Below are positions 1 through 8,737 of a stretch of 64,000 nt of DNA, piece after piece (the stretch's first letter is position 1; every line of letters starts with the position of its first letter). Below the pieces are notes generated by a model that did not search any database, was not told where the DNA came from, and saw nothing but the letters and a program-made list of their open reading frames with translations. The translations under genes and the position numbers were made by a program. Source of the DNA: Plutella xylostella (Eukaryota; Arthropoda; Insecta; Lepidoptera; Plutellidae); NCBI RefSeq assembly GCF_932276165.1, contig NC_064007.1, positions 6,210,001 through 6,274,000 of the forward strand. Direction: 5' to 3'.

Positions 1-201
1 TAAGCTCGTTTATCTGACTTATGAAGTCGACAGGCTGGACCGACTTATGGAGACGTTTGACGAGTTCTATTGAGTGCGTTTGAGTTTTGATGAAAAAGCG
101 ACCCGCTTCGAAATCACAGGATTCATGAGTGTTTGTGAGAAAGTTTGTGTCCGTACACACACGTTGGGTATTTTCCAGACTCTTCAAGTCGTCATACCTA
201 T

Positions 202-402
202 TGTTACGGCGGCTATATTGGTCGGGATCCTTGGGTCAGGTTCAATTAAACCAGCTTAGTCTTCACTTATTGACTTTAATTTACGATTACAATGGATTAT
301 TTTGCGTGAAGCGCTGTTCGAGGTAAAAGAGGTTATACATGAATATGGCGGCTGCCAGAGACAATCTTAAAACATAGACGACGACGTTTCGTTTCTTCAA
401 CA
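202..402 (-). repeat. BEL 3' LTR (201 bp)
   Basis: On the minus strand it starts TGTTGAAGAAACG and ends CCGTAACA. It looks identical to 6166-6366. The integrase frame stops just inside it, at 397-399. Confidence 0.93.
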
Positions 403-2205
403 TAGTCCCGGCCTTGGAACATCCTGTTCCAACATTGGTAATAAGCAGAGGCGATTGAACGCTCGTCGGATGGTTCCTGATGTGGTAAGTATGTCAGCAA
501 CGCGTGCAATGCCATCTGTACCAGGGTACACGTTGGTTATTCTTCCCAGCAGCCATTTATTTGGTGGTAGTCTATCGTCCTTCACTAAGACCATGTCACC
601 ATTCTGAAGCTGTTCGCCATCCTTACGCCATTTCTGTCTGGTCTGCAATTCTATGATGTATTCCTTATAGTATCTGTTCCAGAAATGCAATTTCATTTGC
701 TCGACTCTTTTGTGTCGTGGAAGATAGCTGGTTGATGGCTCAGTGTTGATAGGATATGGCAACATCGTGAGTGTTCGTCCTAGGATAAAATGTGCCGGGG
801 TCAAGGGAACTAAATCGGAAGGATCGGATGATAATGGTGTAAGAGGACGTGAGTTAAGTATGGCCTCTATTTGAGTTAAAGTAGTATACATTTCTTCAAA
901 TGTCAAATGTGCTGATAAAACACGTTTAAGGTGATGTTTTACAGATTTAACCGAACCTTCTACTAATCCGTTAAAATGTGGACTATAGGCTGGTGAAAAT
1001 TTAAAATTTATTGAAAGGTCAGACGAATAAGAACCGAATTCATTGCTGTATGCTTTTAAAAACCTCCCTAATTCGTTGCAACCCCCCACAAACGCGGTGC
1101 CGTTGTCGGAGAAGATGTTGACAGGCCTTCCCCGCCTCGCAATGAAACGATTAAGGGCAGCAATGAATGCTTCCTTTGTAAGCTCGGTCACAAGCTCCAA
1201 ATGGACTGCCCTCACAGACAAACAGACGAAAATGCATATATACGATTTTATCAAAGTGCATCCTCTACCTTTTCTGTTCGCTATGAGAATGGGACCTGCG
1301 TAGTCTACCGCAGTATTGGTGAAAGGAAAATGCGCAGTGATCCGCTCTTTAGGTAGATTTCCCATAATAGGTTGTATGGTACGGCCTGAAAATCTGCAGC
1401 ATTTAATACAACTTCGAAGTACCTTTCGAGCTAAGTTACGTCCATTTATGACCCAATATTTATGTCTGACATTGGATAAAAGAAGCTGTGGTCCTGCGTG
1501 TAATAATAGTTTGTGATAATATTCGAAAATGAGTTTGGAAACATGATGTGAAGCGTGTAAAATGATAGGATGTTTTGTGTCATAATCGTAAAGAGAGTTT
1601 GAAAGACGACCCCCAACCCTTATTAAACCGTTGTCATCTATGAAGGGATTGAGAGGTAGTAGTTTATTTTTAACAGTTAATTGTTTTTTATTTAATAATA
1701 ATGTGTACTCTTCAGGGAAAGTTTCGGCTTGTGCAACTTTGCATATTAATATGATTGCTGAATTTAATTCGCTAACTTGTAAATGAGCAGGTAGTTTTTT
1801 GTTGCGACATATAGAAATAAATCTATTTATGTAGGCAAAAACATGTTGCAATTTCATAAATGAGGAAATGTTACGAATGTTATCAGAAAATGATTTTTCA
1901 ACTGTAAAGTGACAAATGACTTTCATTTCTGGTAGCTCTTGTTCAGTATTGTGAGTTGGTGAACTCGGCCACGTATCTTCAGATTGTTTTAAAAATGACG
2001 GTCCTGACCACCACAAACTTGAATCTCTAAGTTGTGCTCCATTTAGACCTCTAGAGCCAATATCTGCAGGATTCAGATTGGTTGGTATATAACGCCAGGT
2101 GTAAATACTTGTGACTTCTTGAATTTCACTGACCCTATTGAGTACAAATGGTTTTAAATTTGAAGTATTGGTTTTAAGCCATCCTAAAACTATGGTTGAA
2201 TCGCA
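397..2205 (-). CDS. BEL pol C-terminal part: RNase H end and integrase
   Basis: Continues the pol frame after the TAG at 2206-2208; the first methionine is at 2016. The start encodes the end of the BEL RNase H/tether region (CDSTIVLGWLKT, PADIGSRG). Next come an integrase zinc-binding region (HHVSKLIFEYYHKLLLHAG ... CIKCCRF), a catalytic core with the D-D-E set visible (DYAGP, SDNGTAF, GLVEGSVK) and a C-terminal region typical of BEL integrases (NGDMVLVKDDRLPPNKWLLG). The product would insert element cDNA into the genome. The core residues look intact, but translation depends on passing two upstream stops and no RT is encoded, so this copy cannot act alone. Confidence 0.88.
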   Translation of the reverse strand, partial: CDSTIVLGWLKTNTSNLKPFVLNRVSEIQEVTSIYTWRYIPTNLNPADIGSRGLNGAQLRDSSLWWSGPSFLKQSEDTWPSSPTHNTEQELPEMKVICHFTVEKSFSDNIRNISSFMKLQHVFAYINRFISICRNKKLPAHLQVSELNSAIILICKVAQAETFPEEYTLLLNKKQLTVKNKLLPLNPFIDDNGLIRVGGRLSNSLYDYDTKHPIILHASHHVSKLIFEYYHKLLLHAGPQLLLSNVRHKYWVINGRNLARKVLRSCIKCCRFSGRTIQPIMGNLPKERITAHFPFTNTAVDYAGPILIANRKGRGCTLIKSYICIFVCLSVRAVHLELVTELTKEAFIAALNRFIARRGRPVNIFSDNGTAFVGGCNELGRFLKAYSNEFGSYSSDLSINFKFSPAYSPHFNGLVEGSVKSVKHHLKRVLSAHLTFEEMYTTLTQIEAILNSRPLTPLSSDPSDLVPLTPAHFILGRTLTMLPYPINTEPSTSYLPRHKRVEQMKLHFWNRYYKEYIIELQTRQKWRKDGEQLQNGDMVLVKDDRLPPNKWLLGRITNVYPGTDGIARVADILTTSGTIRRAFNRLCLLPMLEQDVPRPGLC

Positions 2206-2826
2206 CTAAAATGTACATTTATCAATATTTAATCGCAATGAATCTAATACCTTTTTAGCAAGTCGGGTAGCTAATAATGCACCACATAATTCTAGTCTAG
2301 GTATTGTCATGGTTTTGAGTGGTGACACTTTATTTTTGGCAATTACTAAACATATCTTGACTGTATCTGATACAGTTCTCAAGTAAATGCATGTGCTATA
2401 AGCCGCTACAGATGCGTCACAAAAAACGTGCATTTCTATAGTTTTAGGCGATTCATTTGAAATCCATCGTGGAATTTTAATGTCATTGAGTAAGGGTAAT
2501 TTTTTAAGAATATCATGCCAAATAGATTGTATATTTGAAGGAATTGTCTCTTCCCAAGAGACATTTAATGCCCAAAGTTTCTGTAATATAGTTTTAGCTT
2601 GTAGAATACAAGGACTTATGAGACCTAAAGGGTCGAATATTTGTGCAATAATGGACAGTATTGCTCTTTTATTAATTTTAGTTTGATTAGGTATTTGTAC
2701 AGTGTATAATAAAGTGTCTTCTACTGAATTCCAAAGTAAGCCTAAAGTTTTTGAAAATTCGTCTTTATTTAAGTTTAATATTGTATGTTGGCTATCTGGA
2801 GAGTTATTGTCATATTCAGAATTAAT
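2206..2826 (-). pseudogene. BEL RT thumb/RNase H remnant with RT core deleted
   Basis: In frame with gag-protease upstream and integrase downstream, but bounded by a TAA (2827-2829) and a TAG (2206-2208). The TAG falls where BEL elements usually have Trp before the motif CDSTIVL. The visible protein runs through KRAILSIIAQIFDPLGLISP and MHVFCDASVAAYSTCIYLR (RNase H) to MTIPRLELCGALLATRLAK. The fingers and palm of the RT, with the YVDD-type catalytic motif that would lie between this segment and the protease, are absent. Only a short join remains beside a palindromic tctctctaaagagaga. The product would be a dead polymerase. Confidence 0.82.
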
Positions 2827-5016
2827 TTATCTCTCTAAAGAGAGAAATCTAGTTAATGCCTGCTGATAGGAGTCTCCTAATTTTTCTGGGGAATCCTTCA
2901 GAGGAATAGTCACGATAAATCGTCCTTCTGAATCTCTATTAGTAGTTTTTATAAAGTGTTCTTCACATTCTCGCTCAACCTTAGACATTGAATGAGATGG
3001 AGACACTGATTCGAGTTCAAAAAATCTCGAAAGTTGTTCTTGAACTTTATTATCTGATAGGAAGTGGCAATGGACTGTATTTGATTGTTTATTATATATT
3101 TTTTGTATTGAACCGGAAATTAACCATCCGAATTTCGTTTCATGAAGTGACGGGTTATTTTTCCCGAGGTTGATGTGATTAGCTCCTAACACATCCCAAA
3201 ATATGTCTGCCCCTAGTAGCATGTCGATGGGTGCAGGTATGTGAAATGATGGATCTGCAAGTTGGATATGATCAGGAATGTTTAACAATGTTTTGTCAAT
3301 GTGTGTAGTAGGTAAAAGTTGAGTAATGTGTGGTATTACAAAGCATAGTGAATTTGTTGAATAGTTACCTACTAATGAGGATATTGAAACATCACAACGT
3401 TTAGACACGCGTGAGGTTTGATTGTTTAATCCTTCAACTGTACCTGAGGATGAGTAAGTTTTAAGTTTTAATTTTGTACATAAATTCTCTGTAATAAAGC
3501 ATGAGGTGCTTCCGTTGTCTAGTAAGACACGGATTTTGTGTTTCTTACCTGAATGGTCAGTAATAAAAATGAGCGCTGTACATAATAAAACATGATTATT
3601 CTGTGTAGCTGATAATGCTATATTATTATCAAATGTTTGATCTGTTTGTGAGCTGCATGGCTCTTCATGCTCTTGGTGAGCAGCTGACAACACTACACTG
3701 CTGTTGGCAGCAGGAGTGGGTACTTGGACTTGGTCTGTATTATTACTTACTTGTGAATTATTTTTATGTAACAATGTGTTATGACGCTGAGAACAGTATT
3801 TGCATGGACTCAACCTACATTTCTTTACGTCATGCCCTGGACGTAGACAATTTTGACAAAGGTTTAATTGGTTAACCTTGTTAATTCTTGCTTCAATTGT
3901 TAAAGATTTAAATCTGAAACATTGGTAAAGTGGATGGTGGTTTTTACATAACGGACACGTTTTGTAATTGTTATTATTAACAATAAACGACTTGTTATAT
4001 TTTGGAAACGAGCCCTCGCTGGATCGTCGGTCGGGTTGTGATTGTGGGCGTGAGTGTGTGTGAGTGAAAGCAGTGCCCTGTTGCGGTTTCACTGGATGCA
4101 CATCCTCCAATGTTTCCAAAAGATCGGCACGATTATTCAGAAATCGATTAAAATCCTCAATGGACGGAAGGTCCTTTAATGTATTGCGACACTCTTCCCA
4201 TTGACGTGCAGTTTGACGGTCCAATTTGCTACAAACAAGGTGAATTATTAAAATATCCCAATGATCAGTTGGCAATTTTAATGATTTTAATGCTCTAAGA
4301 TTTTTGTTCATTGTGTCAATAATGTGACGAATGTTTTTTGCAGACTCCTTGCCTATAGGGTCGATATTAAAAAGTGACTGAATGTGATTGTTGACAAGTA
4401 GTCGTGTATTATTGTACCTATCGCATAATAATTGCCAGGCAACTTCATAATTCTCTGCGGAGAATTCTAAAGAATGGATCACTAGTGCTGCACTTTCCTT
4501 CAGAGCAGCCCGTAAATAATGGAATTTATTTATTTTTGGAATGGATGAATTTGTATGTATCAGACTTAAGTAGGTATCGTGGAATTCAATCCATTCTTGA
4601 TAGCGACCAGAAAAGCTAGGTAGCTGTATTATTGGAAGTTTAATATGACTCTGCCCACCTGTGACGACAGTCTCACCAGATCCTGAAACTGAGGAGGCGT
4701 GAACGCCCTCTGCAGAACCGCTGTCAACAACCTCTCGGGCAGCAGCAACCGCACGGTAGTACTCAGCTTCGAATAACTCGCGCTCCTTGTACTGTTCGTC
4801 TGGAATGGGAGACAAGTTTTCTAAATCACACTGTATTGAATCATACTCTGTATACATCTCTTCGATTTTAGACAATCGAACAGTAAGCTCTGTTTTTTGT
4901 AAATGACTTAAAGATTGAGCACTATTTATGATTTCTAAATATGATTTAAATTGAGTAAGCTTTGCTTTGCATGATCCCCTTTTCTTAATCAATGACTTCA
5001 TTTCAGTGTCAGTCAT
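2827..5016 (-). CDS. BEL Gag-protease polyprotein (729 aa)
   Basis: Starts at an ATG (5016) behind a 1.1-kb leader. The N-terminal ~120 residues are charged and helical. Then comes the BEL/Pao gag core (LPSFSGRYQEWIEFHDTYLS, about residue 130). A Cys/His block around residues 350-410 (CPLCKNHHPLYQC, CQNCLRPGHDVKKC, CKYCSQRH) should bind nucleic acid. An A17-type retropepsin follows at about residue 500, with active site LLDNGSTSCF. The frame ends FLSLER just where the RT should start. It probably yields capsid and protease; whether it does so in vivo is unknown. Confidence 0.87.
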   Translation of the reverse strand: MTDTEMKSLIKKRGSCKAKLTQFKSYLEIINSAQSLSHLQKTELTVRLSKIEEMYTEYDSIQCDLENLSPIPDEQYKERELFEAEYYRAVAAAREVVDSGSAEGVHASSVSGSGETVVTGGQSHIKLPIIQLPSFSGRYQEWIEFHDTYLSLIHTNSSIPKINKFHYLRAALKESAALVIHSLEFSAENYEVAWQLLCDRYNNTRLLVNNHIQSLFNIDPIGKESAKNIRHIIDTMNKNLRALKSLKLPTDHWDILIIHLVCSKLDRQTARQWEECRNTLKDLPSIEDFNRFLNNRADLLETLEDVHPVKPQQGTAFTHTHSRPQSQPDRRSSEGSFPKYNKSFIVNNNNYKTCPLCKNHHPLYQCFRFKSLTIEARINKVNQLNLCQNCLRPGHDVKKCRLSPCKYCSQRHNTLLHKNNSQVSNNTDQVQVPTPAANSSVVLSAAHQEHEEPCSSQTDQTFDNNIALSATQNNHVLLCTALIFITDHSGKKHKIRVLLDNGSTSCFITENLCTKLKLKTYSSSGTVEGLNNQTSRVSKRCDVSISSLVGNYSTNSLCFVIPHITQLLPTTHIDKTLLNIPDHIQLADPSFHIPAPIDMLLGADIFWDVLGANHINLGKNNPSLHETKFGWLISGSIQKIYNKQSNTVHCHFLSDNKVQEQLSRFFELESVSPSHSMSKVERECEEHFIKTTNRDSEGRFIVTIPLKDSPEKLGDSYQQALTRFLSLER

Positions 5017-6165
5017 GATTATAAGCCTTAGCTGAAAGTGTAAATTGAATGATTATGTAATGCAATGAAAGTTAGGTAGGTATGTTGCAACAAAGTAGGA
5101 AGATAGCAAAAAAAGAAACGATACTTAAATTTTATGCATAAACAGCTGTGATGAATCGATAACAGTTCTTGATCGGTGACTGCTAACTGGCATGTATAGC
5201 TAGCGATAGTGTAAGCGCAGTGCTGGCTTCTCTTGCTGTGCTGCGTAGCAACAACAATGACTGGAATGCGATAAGCAACAGGTTAGTACCTAGGTATGGT
5301 TATGTTTTTGTTAATGGGCAATACAAGTTTTAAGAATATTATTTTATTGAAAGGTGTGTTGTTTACAAGTTGGAAAATAGTATAGTACCTTAGTAAGTAG
5401 GTATAGGTATGATTTGATTAATGTTGATTATGTAGATAGGTAGTAAATGTATGTATGTAGTAAGTAAATAGAATATGAACTGACCAAAATAATTGTACAG
5501 TTTAGATATTGAGGTTATAGTGGGTAAATGCCCTTTTATTATCGTAAATATGCTTTGTTTTTGTTGATATTTTAATGATATTGCTTTGTTTTGTAGTTAT
5601 TTTAAAGATGTGTAAGTGGATGTTGGTAAAAATAGCAAGGAAAGGCCTGGATTATGGAATTGGAATGAATTGGAACGAACTCACGGTAATCTCTGGTTGT
5701 TGTAGTTGCTTAGTTTGGTGATCTCATGGCTTGTGTACATAATTCCTTTGATGATGGCTTTCCTTTGCTATATGTGGTTGATTTCACGGTGACTCTGACG
5801 TGGATGGGCTCGATGCGGAGATTGTATGATTCCCGTAGCTTGCCACTTATGCCCACGCAGGATTGAATGCCTTTTGGTTGATATTATTGTGACACTGACG
5901 TGGATGGGCGCGGTGCGGAGATTGTAGGATTCTCGTAACTTTGCCACTTAAGCCCACGCAGGATTTAATGCTTGAAATAAATGCAGATTGTAGGTGCTGC
6001 TTTGAGTTGATGATTAATGCAGATTATAGGTGCTGCTGTAGAATGCAGATTATAGGTGCTGCTGTAGAATTCCTCTCTGAACCCTTCCTTTCATGGATTT
6101 TTTAGACCGCAAGGTAACCTCCGTTGCAGGCGTAGGCGCAAGTTGAATCCGGTTCGAAGGACCAA
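5017..6165 (-). other. BEL 5' leader with tandem repeats
   Basis: Non-coding stretch between the 5' LTR and gag. It holds a ~110-bp tandem duplication (about 5771-5975; each unit contains gacgtggatgggc and cccacgcaggat) and three copies of a ~28-bp unit around gcagattataggtgctgct (about 5983-6070). The primer-binding-site candidate lies at 6143-6165. No gene is seen. Confidence 0.6.
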
Positions 6166-6366
6166 TGTTACGGCGGCTATATTGGTCGGGATCCTTGGGT
6201 CAGGTTCAATTAAACCAGCTTAGTCTTCACTTATTGACTTTAATTTACGATTACAATGGATTATTTTGCGTGAAGCGCTGTTCGAGGTAAAAGAGGTTAT
6301 ACATGAATATGGCGGCTGCCAGAGACAATCTTAAAACATAGACGACGACGTTTCGTTTCTTCAACA
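6166..6366 (-). repeat. BEL 5' LTR (201 bp)
   Basis: Looks identical to 202-402. It is followed on the plus strand by the target duplication cctat (6367-6371) and the resumed protease exon. Confidence 0.93.
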
Positions 6367-6371
6367 CCTAT

Positions 6372-6555
6372 CTTGGCTAACAATAAGAGTTTGTCCCATA
6401 CAGGAGCCGGCACTTGCATGGGTGACTCCGGTGCTCCCCTGGTGTACAACGGGGTGGTGGTGGGGGTGACCTCATTTGGGGTGACATGCGGCGATTCCTT
6501 CTATCCTCACGTGTTTACACGCGTCTCTAGCTACACCGTCTGGATCAACAACACT
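6372..6555 (+). pseudogene. Serine-protease exon with GDSGAPLV motif (copy 1)
   Basis: Remainder of the exon carrying the catalytic serine, directly after the 5-bp duplication cctat (6367-6371) left by the BEL insertion. It encodes ANNKSLSHTGAGTCMGDSG, then a substrate-pocket strand and the C-terminal helix of a peptidase S1 fold. It ends at the donor gtgagt (6556). The residue at chymotrypsin position 189 (six before the serine) is Gly, which argues against trypsin-like specificity. The intron 6556-6855 separates it from the tail exon. Confidence 0.8.
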
Positions 6556-6855
6556 GTGAGTAAAATAATTAAATATAGGAAGATACAGTCTTGGGCCGGT
6601 ACCCCGTAAAGAGTTCTATTAATTCTTCAATGAGACAAAGAAAAAAAAATATTTTTTTTATCATATTATTATGTACCTAATATTAAAACGTGATGTTTGT
6701 TACACTACCATGGTGTAAGCAAATTTTATAAAATTAGGCTGGTAAGTAGGAAGCTAATTAAGCTAATAACCTGGATTTACATATTAAATAGACAACATTT
6801 TTATAGGTAAAGTGGACGTGGGTCGCGTATGTTAATATAATTTTAAAATTTCCAG

Positions 6856-6954
6856 GTACGCCAAAACCAGGTCCACAACTCCGCCGCGGCGGCCGACGCC
6901 AACTCCAGTCTGATGCTACTCACCTCAATATGGATAATATATTCCAAAAACTGA
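6856..6954 (+). pseudogene. Last exon of protease copy 1, hydrophobic C-terminal tail
   Basis: Preceded by the acceptor tttccag and read in phase 0 from the preceding exon. The 32 codons begin VRQNQVHNS, pass through a run of small residues (AAAADANSS) and end in a hydrophobic stretch plus SKN, then tga at 6952. The same exon structure is kept in copy 2 (47803-47916). Small residues followed by a hydrophobic end resemble a GPI-attachment signal or a tail anchor; this is inference. Confidence 0.6.
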
Positions 6955-6965
6955 TTAATTTTTAA

Positions 6966-7389
6966 TTTTAAGTACGCGCCGATGGTGTTTGATCACTCAC
7001 AAAATTTTAAAAACGTTTTAGATAATTAATATTTGTTGTGTCCTAGATTTCACTTGCAAAGCTAGGGGTTGAGAGGGCCGTTAATAGCTGCGTTTACCTT
7101 CAATTTCCACGGTGGTTTTGTTAAAAACATTGTTATTTATATTAAGTCCACACCATATTTTGTAATATTTGTACAATAAAGAGTTAAATAAATAAATATA
7201 TATAGGCATTTTAAATATAAAAATGAAACAAAATTACTTTACCAATATTTAATTGTACAGACCTTAGATTAACAATACCAAACACTGCAACCAATATTTT
7301 TTTGGATCTTTCATTTCATAAGTTTTAGTTGATATACCTAAATATTTCATTTCATAATTTTTTTCATTTCATTTTATTTTACAATTATT
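6966..7389. other. 3' flank of protease copy 1, paralogous to 45345-47765
   Basis: AT-rich non-coding DNA. Segments such as ttaatagctgcgtttacctt (near 7080) and the caatatttaattgtacagaccttagattaac region (near 7240-7272) recur inverted in the flank of copy 2. This shows the duplication extends past the gene. No coding signal seen. Confidence 0.55.
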
Positions 7390-7588
7390 ATATACGAACA
7401 AGAGATGGTGTGTTTACAAAATCGAAGCAAAAAGTGACCGCATTTTCTTTATGTAAAACGATTTTTTTAAGTTCAACCCAATTACAATCATTGTACCAAT
7501 GAAAAATACACAAATCCTCTAATCGAACAAATTCTAAATAAGAGCTTAGTGGTAGAAGTGGGAACTGACACTCCATCTTGTTCGTATA
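7390..7588. mobile_element. MITE-like element (~199 bp)
   Basis: Ends are inverted repeats: atatacgaacaagagatgg on the left and ccatcttgttcgtatat on the right, with 2 unpaired bases. The inside is AT-rich and non-coding. The matching flank of protease copy 2 (45341-45363) carries only one such end sequence, consistent with an insertion here. The family is not recognised. Confidence 0.4.
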
Positions 7589-7699
7589 TTGTTAGGTACA
7601 GACAAAAGAACTACCCCCATATACCTACATTACCTACATAGAGCATACAAAGGATTTATTGTAGGTTTATAAATCGGAGATAAACACACGATTATAGAC

Positions 7700-8010
7700 T
7701 GTTTGCGTGAGTCAAAAAGTCGGAATTCGTGTGTCCCGATCTCGAAACTCTCGGCGCTGACATGTACCAATGAGTTTGATATATACCATCGCTCTTACGG
7801 TGTAGGAAAACATCGTGAGGAATCCTGCATATCAAGATTTAGCACATCTTGATATGTGAACCCACCAACCCGCAGTGGACCAGCGGCAGCGTGGTGGGAA
7901 ATGGTTCAAGCTTAGGAAGGCAGTTTAGACCTTGGGGATATGCACAAAGGTTCCATTCGAGAGAGCCAGGTGCAGGTACTTACACCCCCACAGAGAATAC
8001 AAGAATACAA
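7700..8010 (+). repeat. tRNA-derived SINE remnant
   Basis: From the block cggcgctgacatgtaccaat onward it matches the body of the better SINE at 44873-45218, including gaacccaccaacccgc and gagagccaggtgcaggtac, and ends in agaatac repeats. The tRNA-like head is heavily mutated and no clean box B remains. An RTE fragment follows directly. Confidence 0.6.
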
Positions 8011-8027
8011 GAAACGATCATGACAGT

Positions 8028-8217
8028 AGACGAGTTCTCGAGTGGAGACCACGAACAGGTAAACGCAGCGTGGGACGCCCTTCTGCCCGCTGGACTGACG
8101 ACCTTAGACGGGTAGCCGGTAGTGGTTGGATGAGGAAGGCCGAGGACCGAGTGTTGTGGCGCTCCTTGGGAGATGTCCAGCAGTGGATGATTATTGGCTG
8201 ATGATGATGATGATGAA
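8028..8217 (+). repeat. RTE-type LINE 3' fragment
   Basis: In frame 3 this reads the C-terminus of lepidopteran RTE reverse transcriptases (RTGKRSVGRPSARWTDDLRR, SGWMRKAEDRVLWRSLG), then a GATGAT tail. It is a 5'-truncated dead copy. Related fragments lie at 35437-35704 and 43823-44246. Confidence 0.75.
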
Positions 8218-8331
8218 AACTAAGTACTTATTACTTCCATGCATGAATCAAACTATCGCGAAGGTCACGGACCATGTCATTCCGCACTAGCACTAGGAAA
8301 CTAACAAGTGAAAAAGGGTTCATTTTTAACA

Positions 8332-8356
8332 ATGAAGTGGCTCTTATTTTGTTATG
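8332..8356 (+). other. Possible first coding exon (signal peptide)
   Basis: ATG followed by codons for MKWLLFCY and one extra base, then a strong donor gtaagt (8357). Short hydrophobic first exons ending in phase 1 are common in insect secreted-protein genes. The rest of such a gene would lie beyond the gypsy insertion and is not seen here. This could be chance. Confidence 0.2.
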
Positions 8357-8434
8357 GTAAGTACCTACCTACCTGATAACTTAAGTTCAACATAAAGTAA
8401 TTTAGGTATGTGATGATGGATATGATGATGGTAC

Positions 8435-8728
8435 TATAAAGAAAAACTCCAGGATACAGTAATCACGTTTTAACCTTTATTAATTTTTACACTTAATTGG
8501 ATCACACAGCAAACCGTCATAGATCTTAGCTAGTATCTGTCTTCACCCGCGACTCGCACCAGAATGGCTCTCTCCGCCCGGGCGCAGCCGGGTCCTAGGC
8601 TACTCCCCACTATACTCCCACTGAATATGGTGGGGCGTGACGTCAGCTAGATAGCACATTGCCGGCTTTTCTCACTAGAAGTTTTTCAACTACCCACAAT
8701 TTTTACCACTACTCACAAAATCATGACA
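8435..8728 (-). repeat. Gypsy 3' LTR (294 bp)
   Basis: Same sequence by eye as 24984-25277. Contains a GC-rich stretch (about 8571-8600) and a toxin-free, non-coding AT-rich remainder. Target duplication gtac lies on its left. Confidence 0.92.
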
Positions 8729-8737
8729 TTCGGCCAT

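Larger units (their letters stand above)
202..6366 (-). mobile_element. BEL/Pao LTR retrotransposon, RT-deleted, in protease copy 1
   Basis: Bounded by two 201-bp LTRs (202-402 and 6166-6366) that begin TG and end CA and look identical by eye, with target duplication cctat at 197-201 and 6367-6371. The coding strand is minus, so the 5' LTR is the right one. Just inside it, on the minus strand, sequence starting TTGGTCCTTCGAACC looks like a primer-binding site. One long frame runs from gag to integrase (5016 to 397), but the reverse-transcriptase region is missing and two in-frame stops interrupt it. Gag, A17-type protease, RNase H and integrase are recognisable, with no envelope gene. It is a non-autonomous copy. 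Identical LTRs imply recent insertion, probably driven by proteins from another copy. Confidence 0.92.
1..6954 (+). pseudogene. Chymotrypsin-like serine protease copy 1, broken and interrupted by a BEL element
   Basis: Partial paralogue of the minus-strand gene at 47803-49482. Positions 1-178 match that gene's third intron; the window opens one base inside the donor (taagct), and the intron ends in ttttccag. The next exon starts at 179, is cut at 201 by the BEL insertion, resumes at 6372 and ends at 6555 before a gtgagt donor. The last exon is 6856-6954. The exon after the insertion encodes GDSGAPLV around the catalytic serine (GDSGGPLV in copy 2), then SFYPHVFTRVSSYTVWIN. The last exon encodes a hydrophobic tail ending SLMLLTSIWIIYSKN. 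Relative to copy 2 there are 4 extra bases just before the ANNKS codons, which gives an early stop, so the frame is broken even without the insertion. Upstream exons lie outside the window. Homology is clear; loss of function is inferred. Confidence 0.8.

Noticed and set aside
6166..6609. Protease exon as a fresh gene starting with TTG at 6373
   Set aside because: The start is only where the exon resumes after the retrotransposon's target duplication; homology continues left of the insertion (179-201).
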